DNA of 64,000 bases from an uncultured bacterium (GTDB lineage Bacteria > CSSED10-310 > CALFER01): NCBI GenBank assembly GCA_937951895.1, contig CALFER010000024.1:62001-126000 (forward strand), in the 5' to 3' direction. This document shows, piece by piece, positions 1 to 8,342 of the stretch. The notes below the pieces were generated by a model. That model had not been told where the DNA came from. It made no database searches and saw only the letters and a program-made list of their open reading frames with translations. A program made the translations under genes and the position numbers. Position 1 is the first letter of the stretch; each line of letters opens with the position of its first letter.

Positions 1-1
1 G

Positions 2-511
2 ATCGGTATCGATGACTACCACTTCGGTGAATTCAAGATTCGACCCCGCGACGAAGGCGACTGGGAATGCCCCGGAGGCGACCCGACTCCCACGCCCACT
101 CAGGGTACCGGCCCCACTCCGACTCCGACCCCCGGCGGCACTCAGTGTGATCCGACATTGCAGCTCTATTTCGACGACCACAACCCGGAAATCTGCTTCC
201 AGGGCGGCGACATGTTCGAAGCCCGATTCCAGATCGCCAACCTGTGCGAAGGTGATCGCAGTTTCGACCTCTACGTCGTTCTCGAAGTCGCCGGCCTGTA
301 CTTCTTCTGGCCGTCCTGGACCGAGAACATGGACAGCGCTCCATTCCAGCTCCGCCCCGAAGAACAGATCGATGAAGCAATTCTGCCTCCGTTCGCCTGG
401 CCGAGCGGTGTGGGTTCCTTCAATGGTCTGCATTTCTACGGCGTCATGACCGTTCCGGACACTTACGACCTGGTCGGACAAGTCGCAATGGTCGAGTTCT
501 GCTATCAATAG
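2..511 (+). CDS. Secreted Pro-Thr-linker protein, C-terminal part (5' end outside window)
   Basis: The reading frame is open from base 2 to the TAG at 509-511, so only the C-terminal ~169 residues are present. A short acidic/basic segment is followed by a low-complexity linker of repeated Thr-Pro pairs (about residues 29-47) and a terminal domain of about 120 residues rich in aromatics, with a Phe-Phe-Trp-Pro-Ser-Trp stretch and Cys near both ends. Thr-Pro linkers joining globular domains are typical of secreted modular proteins. Two other proteins in this window (48697-50775 and 58428-61454) use the same linkers, but unlike them this one ends in Phe-Cys-Tyr-Gln with no membrane anchor. The domain is not one I can name, so function is unknown. 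An intrinsic terminator follows directly. Confidence 0.8.
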   Translation: MGIDDYHFGEFKIRPRDEGDWECPGGDPTPTPTQGTGPTPTPTPGGTQCDPTLQLYFDDHNPEICFQGGDMFEARFQIANLCEGDRSFDLYVVLEVAGLYFFWPSWTENMDSAPFQLRPEEQIDEAILPPFAWPSGVGSFNGLHFYGVMTVPDTYDLVGQVAMVEFCYQ

Positions 512-535
512 TCGCCTGATTGCTGATGACACCGG

Positions 536-565
536 GAGCCCTGTTCACGCAGGGCTCTTTTTTTT
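536..565 (+). terminator. Rho-independent terminator after the partial secreted protein
   Basis: A perfect 8-bp stem (GAGCCCTG at 536-543 with CAGGGCTC at 550-557) encloses a 6-nt loop and is followed by eight T residues (558-565). It lies 25 bp after the upstream stop codon and separates that gene from the receptor gene. Confidence 0.93.
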
Positions 566-676
566 ACCGATCTCTATCATCAAACAAACAGGAGTCCAAT
601 GGGTTTCGCATTGACACCGGAATCTCGATACGAGTATTCTCGAAGGGTGTTTCAATGCTTTCGGAGGAGGTTGTTT

Positions 677-3613
677 ATGAGCACTACGATACGGTACGCG
701 ACACTGAGCGTTTTGTTGATTCTGGGATGTCTGCTGCTACCGGCGGTTCAGGCCGTCGATGTGCAGGGCAGCATCCAGGGAATCGTGACCGATCCGGGCG
801 GCAACCCGGTTGCCGATGCGGAAATCACGTTACTGAATCTGGAAACCGGATACTATCAGACCATCTCATCCCGTGAGGACGGTCGCTATCGCGCCCGCCT
901 CCTGCCTCTCGGCCTCTACCAGATCACCGTCGTCAAAACCGGTCTCGCCATCCATCAGCAGGACGGCATCCGGTTGACCATCGGCGATGTCGTCACCTTG
1001 AATATCGATCTCAAACCGATCACCTTCGAACAGACCATCACCGTCAAGGCTGATGCGCCGATCGTCGAGGTAAACAACGTCGACAGCGGTTCGACGGTCA
1101 ACCAGAAAGCGATCGAGACCTTGCCGCTGAACGGTCGGAATTTCCAGGATCACGTCCTGCTCACTGCCGGCACCATCTACACCGACTACCATGTTCAGGT
1201 CGGTGGCCAGCGAAGCACCAGCAACAATCTGATGATGGACGGAGCAGACAGCAATTCCGCTTTCTTCTCGGAACAGCGCGGCGGAACGCGCCCGCCATTC
1301 ACATTCAGCCAGGAAGCCGTCAAGGAATTTGAAGTCCTGAATAATGCTTACAGCGCTGAATTCGGACGCGCCGGGGGCGGTATCATCAACGCCGTTACAA
1401 AATCGGGGACCAACACGTTCACCGGGTCCACTTTTTACTATTATCGAGACGACAGCATGGTCGAACGAAATGCCCGTGGCAGCAAGTTCGAGGATTTCCA
1501 GCAGCATCAGTTCGGTGCAACCCTGGGTGGTCCCATTCTCAAAGATAAACTCTTCTTCTTCCTCTCTTACGACGGCCAACTCAAAGACCGCCCGATCTTC
1601 GCCTACATCGATGAATACTACACTCGGGCAGGGGATGAGCATGGCGATAGCTGGTACCAGGACGATCCGGAGAATGCGGAAAAATATGATTTCGAGCAGT
1701 ATGACGGCGATTATATCCAGACGCATGATGAGAACGTGCTGTTGACGAAAATCGACTGGATCATCAACTCGAATCATCATTTCACTTTCCGTAATAACTG
1801 GTCGCGATACATTTCTGACAATGGCACCGTCACCAGCGGAGTTCAAAACTACAATGGATATGAACGAACCTATGCCAACTCTTTTGTCACATCACTGACG
1901 TCGATCTTCAGCGACTCGCTGTTCAATGAAATCCGCGTACAGTATGCGAAAGAGAAACGTCCGAGGATTCCCAATACCGATTCGATCCCGGAGACACGCA
2001 TCACCGGACTCTACCCCGTCACCTTCGGTCAACGGACCTATCTGCCCTCCGACAACGTCGAAGACCGCCTGCAGATTGCCGACAGCCTGACATGGGTTCT
2101 CGGTAATCACGATGTTAAATTCGGTGGCGACATCAATATTGTTTCGATCGAAAACGAGTTTTTGCGCAATGGCGGTGGATCCTACACCTTCGACAGTATC
2201 GACGATTTCCCGGATAATCCCTCGACCTACACCCAAGCCTGGGACCGGACCGGAAACGACGGACGCGTCGACTTCGACACCTATGACTGGTCAGCTTACA
2301 TCCAGGATGACTGGCAGCCTTTTGAACAACTCACATTGAATCTGGGCATTCGCTACGATGTTCAGGTTCAACCGGATGCCGACTACCCCAATCCGAACGC
2401 GAACATCCTGCCCTGGTGGTCGGATGATGACGCGGATCGATACAACCCGACCAAAATTGTTCCGGAAGACACCGACAACTGGGGACCACGCTTCGCCTTT
2501 GCCTGGAGCCCATTTGAATCAAACAAAACGGTTGTCCGAGGAGGGTGGGGAATCTTCTACTCACGGACCCCGTCCATGCTCGTCTCTCAAGTGCTCTCGA
2601 CCAACGGCTACCGCATTGTCTCCATGTCGATGAGTCCGACGAACCCGAGTTTTCCGACCTATCCGAACACGATTCCCGAGATACCCAGTGGCAGTTCACT
2701 CGTACCGGACATCTATGTCTTCAAACCCGGATTCGAGAACCCAGAGACAAACCGAGCCAGCATTGGAATTGAGCACGAACTCCTCACCGATCTTTCGGTC
2801 GGACTCGAATACATCTATGCGCATACGACGCATCTCCCGCGCAAATTCGACATCAATCTCAATGAACCCACATTCGATCCCGAAAAAGGGAGATACATGT
2901 TCAGTCGGGTGAAGCGAAATCCGGAGTTCAACAAGATCATCCAGTTTTCGGATGATGCGGAATCGAAGTACCACGCGGTAACACTCAAACTCGAAAAGCG
3001 ATTCTCGGATAACTATCAGTTCATGGCCAGCTACACATGGTCCAAGAGCGAAGACAACGATTCGAGCGAACGAAGCACGGAAACGACCGGATACGATTTC
3101 GCCGAAAATATGTACGATATCGGCGCGGAGTGGGGCCCGAGCGATTTTGACGTTGAGCACCGTGTCGTCGGAAGCGGCACTTACGAGATGGATGATCTGC
3201 TGCATCTTCCAGACTGGTACAGCCTGAGCCTCAGCGGCATTTTCACCTTCCAGTCCGGCAAACCCTGGACTCCGGAACTCAGCGGCGATGTCAACCGGGA
3301 CGGTTACTCGTATAATGATCGTCCCCGAGTCTACAACGAGGACACTGGTAAATGGAAAGCTCTCGGACGAAACTCGGAACGTGATCCGAGTTACAAAAAT
3401 TTCGATATGCGTCTGACCAATGGTTTCACATTCCGCGACATCGATTTCGAGCTGTTGTTCGAGTGTTTCAATGTGTTCGATTGGGCGAACTGGACGGTCA
3501 GTTTCGATAACTACGCCTGGAACGAATCCAATCCGCCGGGTGAGAACTATGGTAAAGCCGATTACCCGGGTGTTCCACGACAGTATCAGGTCGGCGCGCG
3601 CATTAAATTCTGA
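677..3613 (+). CDS. Oar-like TonB-dependent outer-membrane receptor with carboxypeptidase-regulatory domain
   Basis: A 978-residue protein: signal peptide (1-26, cleavage after Val-Gln-Ala), a CarboxypepD_reg/CNA-B-like beta-sandwich (about 30-115), a plug domain containing Leu-Pro-Leu-Asn-Gly-Arg-Asn-Phe (the hallmark of Oar-like receptors), then a long 22-strand-type barrel ending in Arg-Ile-Lys-Phe. The terminal Phe fits BAM-dependent assembly. Such receptors import large substrates or act in surface interactions; the substrate is unknown. I chose the ATG at 677 because GGAGGAGG lies just upstream and a signal peptide follows at once. The frame also opens at 599, with its own AGGAG, which would add 26 residues before the signal peptide. 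Energy would come from the TonB operon at 15.0-17.2 kb. A terminator follows. Confidence 0.92.
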   Translation: MSTTIRYATLSVLLILGCLLLPAVQAVDVQGSIQGIVTDPGGNPVADAEITLLNLETGYYQTISSREDGRYRARLLPLGLYQITVVKTGLAIHQQDGIRLTIGDVVTLNIDLKPITFEQTITVKADAPIVEVNNVDSGSTVNQKAIETLPLNGRNFQDHVLLTAGTIYTDYHVQVGGQRSTSNNLMMDGADSNSAFFSEQRGGTRPPFTFSQEAVKEFEVLNNAYSAEFGRAGGGIINAVTKSGTNTFTGSTFYYYRDDSMVERNARGSKFEDFQQHQFGATLGGPILKDKLFFFLSYDGQLKDRPIFAYIDEYYTRAGDEHGDSWYQDDPENAEKYDFEQYDGDYIQTHDENVLLTKIDWIINSNHHFTFRNNWSRYISDNGTVTSGVQNYNGYERTYANSFVTSLTSIFSDSLFNEIRVQYAKEKRPRIPNTDSIPETRITGLYPVTFGQRTYLPSDNVEDRLQIADSLTWVLGNHDVKFGGDINIVSIENEFLRNGGGSYTFDSIDDFPDNPSTYTQAWDRTGNDGRVDFDTYDWSAYIQDDWQPFEQLTLNLGIRYDVQVQPDADYPNPNANILPWWSDDDADRYNPTKIVPEDTDNWGPRFAFAWSPFESNKTVVRGGWGIFYSRTPSMLVSQVLSTNGYRIVSMSMSPTNPSFPTYPNTIPEIPSGSSLVPDIYVFKPGFENPETNRASIGIEHELLTDLSVGLEYIYAHTTHLPRKFDINLNEPTFDPEKGRYMFSRVKRNPEFNKIIQFSDDAESKYHAVTLKLEKRFSDNYQFMASYTWSKSEDNDSSERSTETTGYDFAENMYDIGAEWGPSDFDVEHRVVGSGTYEMDDLLHLPDWYSLSLSGIFTFQSGKPWTPELSGDVNRDGYSYNDRPRVYNEDTGKWKALGRNSERDPSYKNFDMRLTNGFTFRDIDFELLFECFNVFDWANWTVSFDNYAWNESNPPGENYGKADYPGVPRQYQVGARIKF

Positions 3614-3627
3614 TCCGTACAAATCGG

Positions 3628-3656
3628 AAGGCGTCCTTCGGGACGCCTTTTTTTTT
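3628..3656 (+). terminator. Rho-independent terminator of the receptor gene
   Basis: A 9-bp stem AAGGCGTCC/GGACGCCTT capped by a TTCG tetraloop (3637-3640) runs into a T-tract (3648-3656), 14 bp after the receptor stop codon. The UUCG tetraloop is an especially stable cap. Confidence 0.95.
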
Positions 3657-3721
3657 GCCTTTGCATCGAGACCCCCACGTGCTAAATTGCGACCGAACCT
3701 TCAGGGAGGGCAAGATTTCAG

Positions 3722-4411
3722 ATGCGTAAACCGATTGCTGTGGTCGTCGCTTCCGGAGGACTGGATTCATGTGTATGCTGCGCTCTGGCCGCCCTCGATC
3801 ATGAACTCGCCATGCTTCATGTCGGTTATGGTCAGAGGACGCAGGTGCGCGAACGTCGCGCATTCGACGAGATCGCCGACTACTACGACGTTTCGAGGCG
3901 TTTGGTTCTTTCCATGGAGCATTTCCGATCCATCGGCGGATCGAGTCTCACCGATATAACGATTCCTGTTCCACTGAAACCGGATGGCCAGGACATACCC
4001 AACACGTATGTCCCGTTCAGGAACGCCAATATCCTGGCCGCCGGAACTTCTTTTGCGGAAGTGATCGGAGCACGGTCGGTATACATCGGAGTCAACTCGG
4101 TGGACAGTTCGGGGTACCCGGATTGTCGCCCTGAATTCATTGATGCATTCAATCGACTCATCGAAGTCGGCACGAAAGTTGGAAGAATCCGCATTCAAGC
4201 GCCACTGCTGCACATGACCAAACGAGAAATCGTGACGGAAGGCATTCGTCTCGGTGCGCCGATTGAAAAAAGCTGGTCCTGCTACGTTGAGTCCGATGTT
4301 GCATGCGGACGTTGCGATTCCTGCCGTTTACGACTTGGAGGGTTTCGGGACGCCGGTTACATCGATCCGATCCCCTACACGTACGAATCACAAGACGAGG
4401 ATACACCATGA
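3722..4411 (+). CDS. queC: 7-cyano-7-deazaguanine synthase QueC
   Basis: This 229-residue ATP-dependent ligase converts 7-carboxy-7-deazaguanine to preQ0 for queuosine tRNA modification (family knowledge). Visible signatures are the PP-loop SGGLDS near the N-terminus (residues 11-16), Val-Gly-Tyr-Gly-Gln-Arg, Val-Pro-Phe-Arg-Asn in the middle, and the C-terminal zinc cysteines (Ser-Cys-Tyr followed by Cys-Gly-Arg-Cys-Asp-Ser-Cys). Length is normal for QueC. A GGGAGGG lies 11 bp before the ATG. Its stop overlaps the start of the next gene by 4 bp (ATGA), so it is co-transcribed with an outer-membrane barrel gene, an odd partner. No queD/E/F is in the window. Confidence 0.95.
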   Translation: MRKPIAVVVASGGLDSCVCCALAALDHELAMLHVGYGQRTQVRERRAFDEIADYYDVSRRLVLSMEHFRSIGGSSLTDITIPVPLKPDGQDIPNTYVPFRNANILAAGTSFAEVIGARSVYIGVNSVDSSGYPDCRPEFIDAFNRLIEVGTKVGRIRIQAPLLHMTKREIVTEGIRLGAPIEKSWSCYVESDVACGRCDSCRLRLGGFRDAGYIDPIPYTYESQDEDTP

Positions 4412-5586
4412 AACGCTCATTCTTCTGTTTCATCTCAGTTCTCACCGTTCTGAACTGCTCACAGCGGGTTTTGGGATCCGGGAATGCCCGCCCAAGCGGG
4501 ATGGGAGGCGCTTTTACGGCCATTTCAGATGATGCGGCCGGCGTATTCTGGAACCCGGCTGGAATGTTCCTGATTCCAGGTTGGTATGTCAGTATGAACT
4601 ACGGTACAGAATACGATCTCGCAGATGATGCGCAGGATCTTTTAGATGAGATCACGGCGCTGGACCCTCGTTCCGACGCCACCAACGTGTCGCAACTCAC
4701 CGAAAAACTCGGAAAACTTGACGGATTCTCATTTCTCGCGCGCGGTGGACCCAAACTGGAGTTTGCGGTCGCCTACAACTCAACCGCATTCAGTATCTCG
4801 GGATACGACCTGTTTTTCACCCAGCCCCACACGGATCTCGACAACATCTCGGCAGATCCGACCTCGGAGACTTACATCGGTCGGAACACATCCGCCATCG
4901 AACTGAGCGGATTCCGAATCCAGGAATACGCGTTGACCTATGCCTACTATTCCGAACTCACCGGTTCCTGCATCGGAATGACTGCGAAATACATGGATGT
5001 TGCCGGCTTCGCTTCCTCCATACCGATCTGGTCCCGCACGTCGTGGGATCTGAAGAACACGCTGGATGAAGTGGATGATGGCGCAGAAACAACCGCAGGA
5101 AAGTTCGGCATCGACGTCGGTCTGATGTTCGTCGGAGGAGCCAATCGAGTCGGGTTTATCGGGAAGAATCTGAAAAAAATCGAGTTGACCGATGACAACG
5201 ACACCACATTCTCGATCCAGCCGCAGTATCGTCTGGGATATGCCTTCTCACCGACCGATCGATTTGTGTTTGCGATGGACTACAATCTGACCAGGAACCG
5301 CGATGCCTTCGGAGACAAGATGGATGGGAACGAGATTTCCATGGGATTTGAAGGAAAACTGGGCGACAGCAAGTGGCTCACCTTACGGGGGGGCGCGACC
5401 ATTGACAGCGGGGGAGACGCACCGCTGATCTATTCGAGCGGGATGAGTTTGAATTTCGCGAGAATGAGTCTGGATGCAGCTTACGCCGTCGATCAGTATG
5501 GCGATGGATCACGCATCTGGGCCGGGATCCGGTTCTTCTTTACCCGGACGGAAGACCGGAAAGCGAACGCCTCGACGTCTCATTGA
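4408..5586 (+). CDS. PorV/TraF-like outer-membrane beta-barrel protein
   Basis: The 392-residue product starts with a signal peptide (about 1-24) and then Ala-Arg-Pro-Ser-Gly-Met-Gly-Gly-Ala-Phe plus Trp-Asn-Pro-Ala-Gly, the N-terminal signature of the PorV/PorQ and TraF_2-like outer-membrane barrels. Alternating hydrophobic/aromatic strands continue to a Phe-Phe-Phe near residue 378. An unusual 14-residue hydrophilic tail follows the last strand. The start overlaps queC (ATGA). The last 78 bp overlap the end of the convergent TPR gene. Function is probably transport or secretion support at the outer membrane; no specific substrate can be assigned. Confidence 0.85.
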   Translation: MKRSFFCFISVLTVLNCSQRVLGSGNARPSGMGGAFTAISDDAAGVFWNPAGMFLIPGWYVSMNYGTEYDLADDAQDLLDEITALDPRSDATNVSQLTEKLGKLDGFSFLARGGPKLEFAVAYNSTAFSISGYDLFFTQPHTDLDNISADPTSETYIGRNTSAIELSGFRIQEYALTYAYYSELTGSCIGMTAKYMDVAGFASSIPIWSRTSWDLKNTLDEVDDGAETTAGKFGIDVGLMFVGGANRVGFIGKNLKKIELTDDNDTTFSIQPQYRLGYAFSPTDRFVFAMDYNLTRNRDAFGDKMDGNEISMGFEGKLGDSKWLTLRGGATIDSGGDAPLIYSSGMSLNFARMSLDAAYAVDQYGDGSRIWAGIRFFFTRTEDRKANASTSH

Positions 5587-6537
5587 ATTCAGTAAAGCCC
5601 GGAGCGTTCTATTCCGTGGATTCGAGTCGAGATCCCGGATGATTCCGATCATCGCCTCATCCGCACGACCGGAACCCGCGAGTGCTTCGTAGAGCAGAAT
5701 GCGATATTGGAGCATCCCTTCCAGATGCCGGTTCCCATCCAGGATGATCATGGCATCTTCATGCCGCTCCAGGCGGATCAGACACTGAGCATGACGAAGC
5801 TTCTGCCAATCGGTCGGCGTGGACATGGAGATCGCTGCCTCACGATGGACCAGTGCATCCGCAAAGCGCCCGGCGGAGAACATCACATCGGCGATGGCAT
5901 GTCGGATATGCGGATCTGATAAAAAACTCGGGATTCTGAGAATGGATTCGATTTGCTTGAGTGCCGCTTCGATCGGCAGGTGCCGCAACGTGTCGGCCAG
6001 TTCATCCGATGGTCCGGATTGTCCGGTCGGAAGGTCTTGAATGACCTTGCGAATCATCTGAACCCTTTCGTCCTCACCGAGCATCAGATATGAAAGAGCG
6101 AGCATATCGAGGATACTTCGGTCCTCAGGGTGATTGCCTCGCGCATTTTCCAGAATCGTTATCGCCTCACGAGATTGATTTGTCCGGATCAACAATGATG
6201 CCAGACGTCGACTGATATATGCATTCTGGGGGTTGAACCGGTATGCATCTCTGAAGTATGCCACCGCGTCCTCACTTCGGTCTCGCCGAATCGCCAATTC
6301 TCCCAGCGTACAGAGAGCGAGTTGATTCCGGGGATTGAGCCTGAGGCTTGTGCGAGCCGCCAACTCTGCGGGTTGATACTGCTTCAATCGGTAATACAGG
6401 TGCGATAAAGCCCCGAGAATCCGGTCGTTGTTCTCACGGTGTTCAGTTTGCTCGAGAATCGAAATGGCTTCCCGCAATTGGCCTCTGCCCGCGAGGCTCC
6501 AGGCTTGTTCGAGAGCCGGATGCGTTGAATCGGTCAT
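5509..6537 (-). CDS. Tetratricopeptide repeat protein
   Basis: A 342-residue helical-repeat protein. TPR-type Trp/Leu-Gly-Tyr/Ala-Pro patterns recur about every 34 residues, for example Ala-Tyr-Arg-Phe-Asn-Pro-Gln-Asn-Ala and Leu-Arg-Leu-Asn-Pro-Arg-Asn-Gln in the first half. No signal peptide is seen, so it is probably cytoplasmic and acts as a protein-interaction scaffold. It lies 20 bp downstream of the small membrane protein gene on the same strand and probably shares its transcript. Its final 26 codons overlap the 3' end of the barrel gene in antisense. No catalytic domain is visible and the partner is unknown. Confidence 0.85.
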   Translation of the reverse strand: MTDSTHPALEQAWSLAGRGQLREAISILEQTEHRENNDRILGALSHLYYRLKQYQPAELAARTSLRLNPRNQLALCTLGELAIRRDRSEDAVAYFRDAYRFNPQNAYISRRLASLLIRTNQSREAITILENARGNHPEDRSILDMLALSYLMLGEDERVQMIRKVIQDLPTGQSGPSDELADTLRHLPIEAALKQIESILRIPSFLSDPHIRHAIADVMFSAGRFADALVHREAAISMSTPTDWQKLRHAQCLIRLERHEDAMIILDGNRHLEGMLQYRILLYEALAGSGRADEAMIGIIRDLDSNPRNRTLRALLNSMRRRGVRFPVFRPGKEEPDPGPDA

Positions 6538-6557
6538 TCGATTTCGAGACGATCAGA

Positions 6558-6752
6558 TTATTTGAAGAAGTCGGGCACGCATAGCAGCAGAGTGCCCAGA
6601 AGAGCCGTGATCAGTCCGACAGGCGCAATGATCGAGCCGATAGCATTCCAGGGTTTCCGGGCTTCGAATGCGGCATAGAAACCCCAGAACAGAAGTACGA
6701 TACCGATGGTGATTGTGATGAAATGCCAATAATTCAAATCAACCTCCCTCAT
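6558..6752 (-). CDS. Small two-helix membrane protein
   Basis: A 64-codon frame encodes two hydrophobic segments (about residues 10-28 and 40-58) separated by a short basic loop, with a Cys-Val-Pro-Asp-Phe-Phe-Lys end. The ATG at 6752 lacks an upstream ribosome site. A strong AGGGAGG sits inside the frame 5 nt before a TTG at 6737, so translation may really start there and give a 59-residue protein. It heads the pair with the TPR gene. Function unknown; the TPR protein could be its cytoplasmic partner (inference). Confidence 0.65.
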   Translation of the reverse strand: MREVDLNYWHFITITIGIVLLFWGFYAAFEARKPWNAIGSIIAPVGLITALLGTLLLCVPDFFK

Positions 6753-6808
6753 TATCTGATCGCATTCATCGGTTCAGTCAGACTCTCCGTTACTCTACTC
6801 TTAATTAG

Positions 6809-6824
6809 TTGATTTATAAATCAA
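6809..6824. promoter_or_regulatory. Perfect 16-bp palindrome in the glnA promoter region
   Basis: TTGATTTATAAATCAA is exactly self-complementary and lies in an AT-rich island 54 bp before the glutamine synthetase start. Its first six bases could serve as a -35 element, followed 17 bp later by TATTTT (6832-6837) as a poor -10. The palindrome would then cover the promoter like a repressor or activator operator. The promoter assignment is inference; the palindrome is directly visible. Confidence 0.5.
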
Positions 6825-6877
6825 TTTTGAGTATTTTTTATTCGTTTAACTCCGAACTGTTTCTCACAGGAGACACT

Positions 6878-8323
6878 ATGAACGCCCAATTGATGCAAAA
6901 AGTGACCGAATTGACGCAAAGGGTTCGAGATGATGCGATCGAGATGATCGATTTGAAATTCGTTGATCTCGTGGGACGAATTCGCCACGTTACGCTGCCT
7001 GTAGAAAAATTCGACCACTCACTCTTTCGCGATGGTGTCGGATTCGATGGCTCCAGTGTGGGATTCAGAAGCGTCAAGAGCGGAGATATGTGCCTGATTC
7101 CGGATCCGATGACTGCGACGATCGATCCGTTCTGGGAACACAAAACGCTGAGTATGTTGTGCAACATCGTCGAAGCGGACTCTCGGGATCCCTTTATCGG
7201 CGATCCACGATCGATCGCAATCCGTGCGATTCGCCATCTGCGAGATACCGGAATCGGCCATGAGTTGCTGATTCTGCCAGAATTCGAATTTTACATTTTC
7301 GATCGTGTTGGATTTCAGACACAGGCCGGACACAGTTACATTAAAATCCAGGCCCAGGAAGCCAGCGATAAATCATGCATTGACGGAGAGGAACGCCACA
7401 ATGGTTATTGGATTCCATCCCAGACCGGATATCATCAGGCACCACCTTTCGATGTCCATCGGAATATCCGAACTCGGATCGTCAGGCACCTCCAGAGTGC
7501 CGGAATCAACGTGAAGTATCATCATCATGAAGTTGGCGCATCCGGTCAGCAGGAAATCGAGTTGAACCTGGCGCCTCTCGTCACCAGTTGCGACAATGGC
7601 ATGCTTCTGAAGTACATCGTTCGAAATGTTGTGGTCGACTCCGGATTGACGGCGACATTCATGCCGAAACCCCTCGCAGGAGAAGCGGGAAGCGGCATGC
7701 ACCTCCACATGCGACTCACGGGCAAGCAGGGTGAAGCCCTGTTTTACGACGAAAAAGACTCGCTCAATATGTCGGATCACGCCTATTGCTTCATCGGAGG
7801 TATCATCGAGCATGCCTCATCACTCGCCGCTTTTACGAATCCCAGCATCAATTCGTACCGACGCCTCGTCAAGGGATTCGAAGCCCCGACCGATCTCTAT
7901 TTTTCACTCGGAAGTCGCAACTCGGCAATCCGTATCCCGAAGTACGCCACTGCTCCCGAACAGAAACGTTTCGAGATGAGAGCTCCGGATGCGACCTGCA
8001 ATCTCTATTTCGCCTGTTCGGCCATCCTCATGGCGGGATTGGACGGCATCAAGCGCGGCATTCATGCCAGGGAACGACAATGGGGACCTTACAATGATGT
8101 TGCTTTGATTCCGTCGAAGATCAAACGAACGATTCGGTCGATGCCCGAAAAACTCTCGGAAGCACTCAAGGCGCTCCAGAAAGACCACGACTATCTGAAG
8201 GAAGGCGGAGTCTTCAATCAGCATCTGATCGACGGCTGGATCAGCATGAAGCGGGACAGGGAAATCAACCCGTACTCTCGCCAGGTGACTCCCATCGAAT
8301 TCGACTTTTATTACTCGTGCTGA
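6878..8323 (+). CDS. glnA: Glutamine synthetase, type I
   Basis: ATP-dependent synthesis of glutamine from glutamate and ammonia. The 481-residue protein has the N-terminal beta-grasp with Asp-Gly-Ser-Ser, the catalytic Leu-Pro-Glu-Phe-Glu-Phe strand, Gly-Gln-Gln-Glu-Ile-Glu-Leu, Gly-Ser-Gly-Met-His-Leu-His, and Asn-Pro-Ser-Ile-Asn-Ser-Tyr-Arg-Arg-Leu. The usual adenylylation segment Asn-Leu-Tyr-Asp-Leu is not visible after the Gly-Ile-Lys-Arg-Gly helix, so covalent control by GlnE seems unlikely. The ATG at 6878 has CAGGAG at good spacing; an in-frame ATG at 6809 lies within the promoter palindrome. A glycosyltransferase gene starts 19 bp downstream, so they may share a transcript. Confidence 0.95.
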   Translation: MNAQLMQKVTELTQRVRDDAIEMIDLKFVDLVGRIRHVTLPVEKFDHSLFRDGVGFDGSSVGFRSVKSGDMCLIPDPMTATIDPFWEHKTLSMLCNIVEADSRDPFIGDPRSIAIRAIRHLRDTGIGHELLILPEFEFYIFDRVGFQTQAGHSYIKIQAQEASDKSCIDGEERHNGYWIPSQTGYHQAPPFDVHRNIRTRIVRHLQSAGINVKYHHHEVGASGQQEIELNLAPLVTSCDNGMLLKYIVRNVVVDSGLTATFMPKPLAGEAGSGMHLHMRLTGKQGEALFYDEKDSLNMSDHAYCFIGGIIEHASSLAAFTNPSINSYRRLVKGFEAPTDLYFSLGSRNSAIRIPKYATAPEQKRFEMRAPDATCNLYFACSAILMAGLDGIKRGIHARERQWGPYNDVALIPSKIKRTIRSMPEKLSEALKALQKDHDYLKEGGVFNQHLIDGWISMKRDREINPYSRQVTPIEFDFYYSC

Positions 8324-8342
8324 ACTGTCAGCCCGGAGAATC

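Noticed and set aside
866..1846. 326-codon minus-strand open frame
   Set aside because: Lies inside the TonB-dependent receptor in antisense; Asp/Val-rich shadow of the receptor codons.
3656..3721. Possible preQ1 riboswitch before queC
   Set aside because: The 66-bp leader lacks the A-rich tail and hairpin of preQ1 aptamers.
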